This document shows positions 1 to 6,541 of a stretch of DNA of 11,169 bases, piece by piece (position 1 is the first letter of the stretch; every line of letters starts with the position of its first letter). A program made the translations under genes and the position numbers. The notes beneath the pieces were generated by a model. It saw only the letters and a program-made list of their open reading frames with translations, was not told the origin of the DNA and searched no databases. Source of the stretch: CAYFJO01 sp964343305 (GTDB taxonomy: Bacteria > Planctomycetota > Planctomycetia > Pirellulales > Pirellulaceae); NCBI GenBank assembly GCA_964343305.1, contig CAYFJO010000361.1, forward strand, positions 1 through 11,169. The letters run 5' to 3'.

Positions 1-1825
1 CGGGCGGGCAACCGAGCTTGCCGTCGACTGCCGCGAGCGCGCCTTGAAAAAACCGCCAGAATCGAATCTGTTCCTGCGGAGTTGTGGCGGCGGACTGGGC
101 CGCATCCGTGAGCAGGAAGTTGTAAGGGTTGATTGTCAGGCCGCTTTCCAGCAGTTTCGCGCCGCTGGCCTTGCTGTCGGATTCCGGCAGGAGACGAAAC
201 ACGGTATAGGCCATCGTGGAATCAAGGTAAGAAGGCATCCCATAGTTGACCGCCCAGGCGATGCTCTGGTGGTAGATCATGCCTCTGCGTGCATCCACAT
301 CGCCAAAGAACCACGGCACATGCGGCCATGTTTTGTCATCTCCGCCGGTTGCGTACTGTTGACCCTTGCAGCGATAGGTGTCGGTTTTGGAGTCGTACCG
401 GAATGCGACCAAGGCGCAATGTCCGGGCTGGTGTGCTGTGCTGGCTGGGATGCCCAGAATGTTGTGACTACGCGCGGAGATGTTCCCCATCGTTCCGCAG
501 ACGCCACCATCCTTGAGCATCATTTGAATGGTGTGATACGTGAAGGGGTGCGGAGTCAAGCGACGCGCCGACTGCATGTTGTGCTGCTGGGCTACGGAGC
601 CGATGTATTCGCCATACGTTCGGAACTCGCCCTTTTCGCAAAAGGCTGTCCATCGCTCTTCGCGTTCACGCAGCGGTTGGCCGTCGGCCACCAGCAACGT
701 CATCACAGGCCACGGCGCGGTGAGCGGAAAACGGGGCCACTTGCGCTGTGCCTGGGTTTCCGCGGGGAATCGGTGCTTGTCGTTGCGGATCAAATAAGCA
801 CATCGCTCCGCCGGCGTTGGAGTTGGGTCGCGCTCCGCGGGCAACAGCCCTTTGGCTTCGTAGGCGGTACGAAACAGGCGGTAGGCTTTGGCAATCTTCT
901 TGTACCGCTCACCGCGAACCATCGCGCCGCTTTTCCAGTGAACAATGCGCTCGCCGCAGTCGATCTCGACCTCATGCCCCTTCGATTTCATATAGGTGTT
1001 GAACTTCTCCTGAAGGGCCTTGCTGGCGATGACATCGGCGGCGAAAAGGGTGCGAGTCCGCTTTTCGGTGACCTTTACTTTCTTAGTCTTTCCCTTCGGC
1101 GCGGGAATGGCAACACCACGCTTGTCGTACTTCAGTTCAGACGGCGCCTCTTTGTAGACCACGACATCTTCCTCGATCGTATGGTCGTTGAGGAAGTTGA
1201 TGATGTGGTCATTCATGTCGAGTTCCCGCCCCGACTCTTTCGTGTCGATCGGCTTGCGGGGATCGCCGCCAATGACCAGTTTGAGCGGTTCGCGCGAAGT
1301 GATATCAGCCTCCGGTCCCTGCTTGGCATGAACCACTGCAGTGGCCATCGCCAGTTGACGGTATTTCTCAAAATCAGCCTTACCCAAGTCCAGGCGTAGC
1401 GAATACAGCATCAGCAACACATCCGACGCCTTCAGACGCGCCCCATAGACGCCGGCTTCCATTTCCGCGTCGGCATCGATCCAGGCGAAGAATTCATCGG
1501 GTAACGATTTTCCTTGGGCTTCCAGATCCGCCTTTGCCTGTGTCCTGGCGTACGCAAGAAACGCCTCACGCACTTTCGGAGTGAACTGGTACTGTTCGCT
1601 CGAACATATCTTGAGCATCCTCTCTTTACATTCGTTCGCCTTCGTCAATAGGGCGCCGGCACCATCTGTATTGGTGGCCGCTTGTGTTCTTATTGCTTTA
1701 GCTGGAGCCGCCGGTGGCTCGGTAGATTGAACCTTCTCAGCGGAGATGCCCAGAAGGATGATTGGAAATACCAGAGCAAGTGTCCTACTTATCGCTTTTC
1801 TGGCATGGCGCATATCAATGTTCAC
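1..1825 (-). CDS. Secreted transglutaminase-like (Cys/His) protein, 3' end beyond window
   Basis: The minus strand stays open from here to the window edge (608 codons, no stop), so the C-terminus is missing. I chose the GTG at 1825 because AGGAG (1833-1837) lies 7 nt upstream; in-frame ATGs at 1858 and 1813 are alternatives. A basic N-terminus and a hydrophobic stretch (TLALVFPIILLGIS, residues 14-27) look like a Sec signal peptide. After about 400 residues of unrecognised, charged, largely helical-looking sequence comes GGVCGTMGNISARS with Cys443, then GIPAS and QPGHCALVAF with His469. This Cys, then GIPA, then GHxxxxxF order resembles the core of transglutaminase-like cysteine enzymes; Asp478 or Asp482 could complete a triad. 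The 26-residue Cys-His spacing is shorter than in many family members. Substrate, and whether it is a protease, a cross-linking enzyme or inactive, cannot be told. It is the last visible gene of the leftward operon, 70 bp after the DUF1501 stop. That the gene is real is well supported; the family call is moderate. Confidence 0.82.
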   Translation of the reverse strand, partial: MNIDMRHARKAISRTLALVFPIILLGISAEKVQSTEPPAAPAKAIRTQAATNTDGAGALLTKANECKERMLKICSSEQYQFTPKVREAFLAYARTQAKADLEAQGKSLPDEFFAWIDADAEMEAGVYGARLKASDVLLMLYSLRLDLGKADFEKYRQLAMATAVVHAKQGPEADITSREPLKLVIGGDPRKPIDTKESGRELDMNDHIINFLNDHTIEEDVVVYKEAPSELKYDKRGVAIPAPKGKTKKVKVTEKRTRTLFAADVIASKALQEKFNTYMKSKGHEVEIDCGERIVHWKSGAMVRGERYKKIAKAYRLFRTAYEAKGLLPAERDPTPTPAERCAYLIRNDKHRFPAETQAQRKWPRFPLTAPWPVMTLLVADGQPLREREERWTAFCEKGEFRTYGEYIGSVAQQHNMQSARRLTPHPFTYHTIQMMLKDGGVCGTMGNISARSHNILGIPASTAHQPGHCALVAFRYDSKTDTYRCKGQQYATGGDDKTWPHVPWFFGDVDARRGMIYHQSIAWAVNYGMPSYLDSTMAYTVFRLLPESDSKASGAKLLESGLTINPYNFLLTDAAQSAATTPQEQIRFWRFFQGALAAVDGKLGCPP

Positions 1826-1832
1826 TATTAGG

Positions 1833-1837
1833 CTCCT
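1833..1837 (-). promoter_or_regulatory. Ribosome-binding site deciding the transglutaminase-like gene start
   Basis: The minus strand reads AGGAG, 7 nt before the GTG at 1825. The downstream ATG at 1813 has no comparable motif at the right distance. The upstream ATG at 1858 has AGAGGA only about 3 nt away, which is too close to be ideal. This favours the GTG start, but only moderately. Confidence 0.5.
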
Positions 1838-1895
1838 ATCCTTTCGGCGGTTGTTCATAGTTCCTCTGCTCGTGAAAGCGGCTGTAATCTGGTCT

Positions 1896-3233
1896 TTATC
1901 GCTGTCTGACGCCGGCGTCGGACTTGAGACAGGCAAGTCTCGGCAATTCGGGTTGAATGACCTGGTCGTCAACGGTGGGGGCGAAGACCGAAGTGGCCTT
2001 GCCGCCCAGCCAATCCCGAATCACTTTGGCGTACACCGAACGGAAATCGATTTTGTGTTTCAGGTTGCCTTTGTCCAAGTCGGCCAGATCAGGTTGGCCG
2101 CCATACACTCCACCTCGCACCTGGCCGCCCATCAGGAAGAAGCAGTTTGCCGCGCCGTGGTCGGTTCCCCGCCGGCCGCCCGATCCGTTTTCCTTCACTC
2201 GCCGGCCAAACTCGGAGAAGGTCATGACCAGCACGCGGTCGATGTTGCCGCTCAATTCCATTTCGGTCAAGAAGGCGTTGACGGATCGATCGAACGCGCC
2301 GAGCAATTTGGGATGCATGCCGACGTTCAATGGATTGCTGAGATTCACTTGCACGCCATGCGTGTCGTAGCCGCCTTGGCTGGCGTAAAAGATCCGTGTG
2401 CTGAAGCCGGCGCGGATGATCTGCGAGATCAACTTAAGGCCACGACCGAGGCTGTCGTCGGAATAGTCCTGCTCGGGCACGAGCGTCGGTTTCGACGCAG
2501 CAGTTTGCAAATCCTTGACCGACGCTTCGGTCTGATTCTCGCTTCTCTGCAGGAAATCGAGGTCCGGATCGGTTGTGGCGATGCTGTTGACGGCGTGAAT
2601 CGCTGCCAACCGGGCGTCGCCGTCGGTATCCGTTCGCAGAGCGTAAGTGTGCGATTTGCTAATCGCGGGTGGCGTATAGCCGTTAATGCCTTTGAAAGAA
2701 TCGGGCACGCGGGGTATGCCGGCGGTCGTGATAGCCAGCGGATTCGCATCCTCCGCGCCCGCGCATTCTTTCTCGAAGTAACGCGCCATCCAACCCGACG
2801 ACGGCGGTGACTCTCCGGGAACCATGCCGAACTCGTAGAAGTCCATCGAGCTGAAATGCGACTGGTTGGGATTAACATAGCCAACGTTCTGAATGACGCC
2901 GATTTGCCCTTTGTCCAAATAGCGGTCGGCCAGCCGGCGAAGCTGCGGATGAAGGCCGTTGAGCGAATCGATCGTCAACTGTTTGCCGACAGGCACGCCC
3001 AGCGCGGGCCGGGCGGTGCGGTATTTGTCATCGGTGTAGGGGATGACCGTGTTCAGACCGTCGTTTCCGCCGTCTTGCTGAAGGATGACGAGAATGCGGT
3101 GGTCATGGCTGTCCGCCGACGTGTCCAGCGCATGCGCCGACCGGGAGATCCAATGCGGTGTGGTGGCCAAGGTGGAGTAATACGCCATGCTCGAGAACCC
3201 CACCTTGAGCGCGTTGCGTCGTGACATTCGCAT
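1896..3233 (-). CDS. DUF1501 family protein, Tat-exported
   Basis: A full-length 445-residue member of the DUF1501 family (PF07394), which is usually placed near the sulfatase/alkaline phosphatase superfamily; no reaction is established. The N-terminus has a twin-arginine export motif (SRRNALKVG, residues 4-12, with Ala where Phe is common) and a weakly hydrophobic stretch ending near SAHA (32-35). Diagnostic family motifs follow in order: LQQDGGNDGLNTVIPY (51-66), NQSHFSSMDFYE (123-134), GGYDTHG (287-293), TFSEFGRRVKENGS (338-351), RGTDHGAAN (355-363) and GGQVRGGVYGG (369-379). The Asp/His residues of GGYDTHG and GTDHG are plausible metal or catalytic ligands by analogy with alkaline-phosphatase-like folds (inference). 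The ATG at 3233 has GGAGG 9 nt upstream. The gene begins 15 bp after the DUF1800 stop, the usual planctomycete pairing, so the two products probably act together in the envelope. Confidence 0.96.
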   Translation of the reverse strand: MRMSRRNALKVGFSSMAYYSTLATTPHWISRSAHALDTSADSHDHRILVILQQDGGNDGLNTVIPYTDDKYRTARPALGVPVGKQLTIDSLNGLHPQLRRLADRYLDKGQIGVIQNVGYVNPNQSHFSSMDFYEFGMVPGESPPSSGWMARYFEKECAGAEDANPLAITTAGIPRVPDSFKGINGYTPPAISKSHTYALRTDTDGDARLAAIHAVNSIATTDPDLDFLQRSENQTEASVKDLQTAASKPTLVPEQDYSDDSLGRGLKLISQIIRAGFSTRIFYASQGGYDTHGVQVNLSNPLNVGMHPKLLGAFDRSVNAFLTEMELSGNIDRVLVMTFSEFGRRVKENGSGGRRGTDHGAANCFFLMGGQVRGGVYGGQPDLADLDKGNLKHKIDFRSVYAKVIRDWLGGKATSVFAPTVDDQVIQPELPRLACLKSDAGVRQR

Positions 3234-3242
3234 TTCTGAGAT

Positions 3243-3247
3243 CCTCC
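3243..3247 (-). promoter_or_regulatory. Strong ribosome-binding site of the DUF1501 gene
   Basis: The minus strand reads GGAGG, 9 nt before the ATG at 3233 and one base after the DUF1800 stop codon (3249-3251). This arrangement lets ribosomes finishing DUF1800 re-initiate on DUF1501 and supports co-translation of the pair. Confidence 0.75.
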
Positions 3248-3248
3248 G

Positions 3249-4829
3249 CTATTTCATTTGGTACATGGGGAGCGTCATCACGACATGGAAACAACCACGC
3301 ACTTGCCGGTGGTACATGCTTCCCGGTTCATCCGTCTTGGTCGTCGCAACAACTGCCATAAAGTCGTTCAGGGCGGTCATCTCCTGGGATCGCAAATCGG
3401 TTTGGATCAGCCGGGCGCGGAAAAACTCGATGATGCCGGCTGTATCCTTCTCCGAATCCACATGCCCCATGGCGATCAAGTTATCGCAGTACTCGTCGGT
3501 CATGAAATCGCGCGACGACATGTTGTTGGCCAGGTTGAAGCGGGCGATCAGGTTGCCGGAGTTGATCCAGGCCCGGCCGTGAGTCCACCCCGAGACGTTG
3601 GGCGCCCCAAACAGTTGCATCCCCATTTCCGCGGTCCAAATCGGAACGCCCATTTTGTTGAGCGGCCATTTCGTTACGTAGCTGAACTCGTTCAACTCGA
3701 CGTTCCGCGCGGCCATGACCATGTAGTCCATCGGATGCTTGTACATCTTGTAACGATGGGCCCAGTCGTAGAAGAACTGCGATTTGAAAACCTTCCGCAG
3801 CAGTTCGCGAACGTTGTAATTGTCTCCGTCGACGTGCGTGGTGTAGAAGAACTCGCCCAACTCCTCGACGATGGGATGGCCGATGGGAATCGTCTCGAGC
3901 ACGAACCAATTGAGGAACTTCCAGGACAGATACAGGGCCGCGGCGGGCAAGCGGGAATGCGCCGGACTGATCTCTGCGCCGCTCACTTCGTCGAGGATCA
4001 GGTCGACGATCTGATTGGCCTCTGCGCCCGGAATGGCCGAGAAGACTCTCTTGCCGAACACGGTCTTGACGCCGTCGTCATGTTTATCGGCCATGAATTC
4101 ATACTCGAACGGCCAATTGTCCTCTTCTCGCTCGTTCAGATTCTCACCGGTCAAGGCCCGCGCGATTTCGCGGACGTCCTGTTCGGTGTAATTGCCCACG
4201 CCCATCGAGAACAGTTCCATCAGTTCCCTGGCGAAATTCTCCTGCGGCTTCTCTTTGGTGTTGATGCGATTATCCAGATAAATGAGCATCGCCGGATCGC
4301 GCAGGATGGTGCGCAACAGGACGCGGTAAGGGCCGTTGCTCGTTTCACGCAGCAGCTTGTATTGGCGACCGACGATTTTCTGCGTCCACGGATTCAGCGC
4401 GCCGCGGTTAAAACCGTTCGGTGCGCGAACATCCACATCGGTAATGGTGGCCCACACTTTTTGCCAATCCGACACGAGGTGATCGTGCATGAACAACTGC
4501 AGTTGCTGCTGCAAAGGGTGGTTCGTGTGGATCATGCGGTAGATCCAATTGTTCTGCAGGTCCCATTCGTAAAAAGGAACCTTCATGCTTCCGACCGCTT
4601 TCAGGTTGCCCTTCCTGTCGCGTGCCAAGATGTCGGGTAGGGCCGCGATTTGCGCTTCGAGAGCCGAGTCGGCGACAGGATATTCGACAATCGCGTCGAC
4701 GGCAGCGTCCATGCCGGCGTCAACCATCGCTTGCAGCTCCTCTGGACGCCGACCGAAACCGGCACGTCGACTCAAATGCGCCGCTTCGTCGAGAGTCCAG
4801 CGTCCCGTGTAAGAATCGAGCAAAGCCAT
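3249..4829 (-). CDS. DUF1800 family protein
   Basis: A 526-residue DUF1800 (PF08811) protein. Family signatures in order: WTLDEAAHLSRRAGFG (11-26), the QLQLFMHDHLVSDWQKV region (109-125, with His115 and His117), PQENFARELMELFSMGVGNY (195-214) running into TEQDVREIARALTG (215-228), and APNVSGWTHGRAWINSGN (409-426). Its biochemical role is unknown. DUF1800 genes commonly sit beside DUF1501 genes, as here, which suggests one functional unit. I chose the ATG at 4829 because a complete TAAGGAGG (4838-4845) lies 8 nt upstream and the protein then begins directly in the conserved family N-terminus. A longer frame from 4961 adds 44 residues with no family features and overlaps the preceding gene by 119 bp. 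No signal peptide is evident, unlike its neighbours, so it is either cytoplasmic or exported together with its Tat-exported partner (inference). Confidence 0.96.
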   Translation of the reverse strand: MALLDSYTGRWTLDEAAHLSRRAGFGRRPEELQAMVDAGMDAAVDAIVEYPVADSALEAQIAALPDILARDRKGNLKAVGSMKVPFYEWDLQNNWIYRMIHTNHPLQQQLQLFMHDHLVSDWQKVWATITDVDVRAPNGFNRGALNPWTQKIVGRQYKLLRETSNGPYRVLLRTILRDPAMLIYLDNRINTKEKPQENFARELMELFSMGVGNYTEQDVREIARALTGENLNEREEDNWPFEYEFMADKHDDGVKTVFGKRVFSAIPGAEANQIVDLILDEVSGAEISPAHSRLPAAALYLSWKFLNWFVLETIPIGHPIVEELGEFFYTTHVDGDNYNVRELLRKVFKSQFFYDWAHRYKMYKHPMDYMVMAARNVELNEFSYVTKWPLNKMGVPIWTAEMGMQLFGAPNVSGWTHGRAWINSGNLIARFNLANNMSSRDFMTDEYCDNLIAMGHVDSEKDTAGIIEFFRARLIQTDLRSQEMTALNDFMAVVATTKTDEPGSMYHRQVRGCFHVVMTLPMYQMK

Positions 4830-4837
4830 CGATGCGT

Positions 4838-4845
4838 CCTCCTTA
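4838..4845 (-). promoter_or_regulatory. Full anti-16S match ribosome-binding site overlapping upstream stop
   Basis: The minus strand reads TAAGGAGG, a full-length Shine-Dalgarno sequence, 8 nt before the DUF1800 ATG at 4829. Its TAA is the stop codon of the ADP-ribosylglycohydrolase-like gene. The sharing points to translational coupling and settles the DUF1800 start against the longer frame. Confidence 0.8.
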
Positions 4846-6324
4846 CCACAACCTTTTTCTACTCTCGGGCTTCTCGAGACCGGCGGCGGAGGCTCGTTTG
4901 CGAAGCGGTTCGCCCCCAGGTACCGCGGCGTAGTAATAAATAGCCTGAACGACATTGCCATATTCGCTCAGTCGTCGTAACGCCTGTTGCCACTTATCGG
5001 GATGTTTCTTCTGGAAGAACTCGCTCTCGCCCAAACAGATGGCCAGGTAAGCAGCGCGAGCGATCGTTTGCTTGTCACGGCTGTGTAGGATCCCCTCTTC
5101 GATTTGAGACTCATGGGTCTTGCGCATGTCGGCGATTTGTTCGTCGAGGCTGGGCAGCTTTGCAACGCAACGGGGCGATTCGGCTCGGATTGAGTAAATC
5201 GGCATGCCGTCGTTGAATTGCCGCCGGCCCCCGTTGTCGAGGATGACTTTTTCGGCGAGATCGCAAAGGCGATCAGCGAAACTCGTGATGGTCTCGTCGT
5301 TGGGCATGTTCTCGCGAGTTGTATTCTTGTAGCGATCGACGATCTGCCACTCTTGGGACAGCATCCAGCGGTATCCCTTGGTAACGCCGATGATCGTTCC
5401 TGCGGTCGCCGCGGTGTTGTCAGCATCCCACCCGAAATTGAAAGCGGTCATCAGCGTCTTTTGAAAATCACCTTGTCCGTACAACAAGGCCGCAATTGTT
5501 GACCCCGTATTCAGTTCGTAGCCGTTGCGGTCCCGCATCGCCCCGTTGTGGAGGCTGTACTTCTCTTTGAGCAATCGGCGTGTCGTTCGCCAGTCGTCGG
5601 GGTGTTGTGTGTGCCAGCTACGGACATCGCCGATGATCTCATGCAAACAGCTTCGTGAGTCAAGTGTCGCCAGGCCGGCATCAAGGATCGAATCGACGTT
5701 ATCCTCGACAAATGCCGTGGCAATCATGGCCGTGAACAGTTGCGTCGTCTGCGCCGGTTCCAGGTCAATTGCCACGCAGGTGTAGTTCAGGCCAATGCGT
5801 GCGGCAGTTTCTGGCATCGCGGGCGCAAGTAGACCAAAGGACTCGCAGAGAAACTGTCCCGAGATGTTGAACTCGGCCCATGGATTGAGGGCGAAGCGGC
5901 CTGTCAGCGGCGGTTCCAGGCCGAGGTCCATGAGTTGCCTGGCGAATTGGTTCGAGCACCAGATGCGGCGATTGATGCGACTCTTCCACAACTGCGAGAT
6001 CTGATCGGGAGAAAGATAGATTGCCTTGCGACGTTGCATTTCGACGATGTAAACCCATTCAAAGTCCGTGTCGTCGTCGGTGCGCGCTCCATCAGGCAAC
6101 GCAGGCGTGTAGGTTTCGACGCTACCTGGCTGGGCGATGTATTTCATTTCATGCTTCAGGCCATTCAGATTGCCAAGAATCTGGCCCAGCAGCCCACCGC
6201 GAATCTTGTCGCGAAGCTGATCCGCGGGCATCTGAATCATCGGCTTACTTTTGTCGTCAGCCAGCAGGTTCGCACCGCAGGTCAGAGTGAAACCCAGCAA
6301 GAGCGTGAATTGGAGCGTTCTCAT
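4843..6324 (-). CDS. Secreted ADP-ribosylglycohydrolase (DraG/ARH) family protein
   Basis: A 493-residue protein of the ADP-ribosylglycohydrolase family (PF03747), whose members hydrolyse ADP-ribose bonds or related N-/O-glycosidic bonds using paired metal ions. Supporting motifs are the N-terminal RDKIRGGLLGQILGN (38-52), the metal-binding RTDDDTDFEW (81-90; Asp83-85, Asp87), the mid-protein GYELNTGSTIAALLYG (268-283) and GWDADNTAATAGTIIG (298-313; Asp300, Asp302). The last motif has Asn where classical enzymes have Thr in the GGDTDT pattern, so the substrate may not be ADP-ribosyl protein. The N-terminus (RTLQFTLLLGFTLTCGANLLADD) is a Sec signal peptide, probably cut after LLA; the Cys there is not in a convincing lipobox. 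I chose the ATG at 6324 because GGAG (6331-6334) lies 6 nt upstream and the signal peptide then starts properly; the frame from 6381 adds 19 residues that would bury it. It is the first gene of the leftward operon. Confidence 0.92.
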   Translation of the reverse strand: MRTLQFTLLLGFTLTCGANLLADDKSKPMIQMPADQLRDKIRGGLLGQILGNLNGLKHEMKYIAQPGSVETYTPALPDGARTDDDTDFEWVYIVEMQRRKAIYLSPDQISQLWKSRINRRIWCSNQFARQLMDLGLEPPLTGRFALNPWAEFNISGQFLCESFGLLAPAMPETAARIGLNYTCVAIDLEPAQTTQLFTAMIATAFVEDNVDSILDAGLATLDSRSCLHEIIGDVRSWHTQHPDDWRTTRRLLKEKYSLHNGAMRDRNGYELNTGSTIAALLYGQGDFQKTLMTAFNFGWDADNTAATAGTIIGVTKGYRWMLSQEWQIVDRYKNTTRENMPNDETITSFADRLCDLAEKVILDNGGRRQFNDGMPIYSIRAESPRCVAKLPSLDEQIADMRKTHESQIEEGILHSRDKQTIARAAYLAICLGESEFFQKKHPDKWQQALRRLSEYGNVVQAIYYYAAVPGGEPLRKRASAAGLEKPESRKRLW

Positions 6325-6541
6325 TTTGTTCTCCGTGCCTACCCGTCCGCAGACCCCAGAAATCCGACCCGGAGTCAACAACTCGATATGCGCGGTCTAT
6401 CTTGGCCCTGTACTGGAAAATCTAGATCTAATGTACTAAGTTTTATGTGTCGGTGGAACAAGCGCCGCTGGTTTTGCCGAGTTCGCGCTGCCGAACGAAC
6501 GCGTCGCTAGCTCGATGTCCTTCAATCGAGGCGAGGCTCCG
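6325..6541. promoter_or_regulatory. Divergent intergenic region, probable bidirectional promoter
   Basis: This 217-bp gap separates the two transcription units, so promoters for both must lie here or within the gene starts. The clearest feature is an AT-rich patch around 6417-6448 containing the palindrome TAGATCTA (6423-6430), which contrasts with the GC-rich surroundings. A short inverted repeat, GTTCG/CGAAC, occupies 6481-6496. I could not assign convincing -35/-10 boxes. Ribosome-binding sites at its two ends (GGAG minus at 6331-6334; GAGG plus at 6533-6536) serve the flanking genes. Location of promoters is inferred from gene orientation only. Confidence 0.45.

Noticed and set aside
44..1399. 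451-codon plus-strand open frame
   Set aside because: It lies antisense to the transglutaminase-like gene, shows no recognisable family or signal features, and has no convincing ribosome-binding site. The opposite strand has a coherent protein with signal peptide and conserved-looking motifs.
1746..2810. 354-codon plus-strand open frame
   Set aside because: Antisense to most of the DUF1501 gene, whose family motifs are unmistakable; the frame is a by-product of GC-rich codon usage.
3258..4640. 460-codon plus-strand open frame
   Set aside because: Antisense to DUF1800, whose conserved motifs run through the whole region. The His/Val/Asp-rich composition is typical of an antisense shadow.
6315..6324. 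Lipoprotein signal (Cys near the end of the ADP-ribosylglycohydrolase-like signal peptide)
   Set aside because: The residues before the Cys (TLTC) do not fit a lipobox, which needs a small residue such as Gly, Ala or Ser at -1; a signal peptidase I site at LLA-DD fits better.
6481..6496. GTTCG/CGAAC inverted repeat as a terminator or operator
   Set aside because: The stem is only 5 bp with no T-tract, and it lies between divergent starts where no terminator is expected. It is mentioned only as part of the intergenic region.
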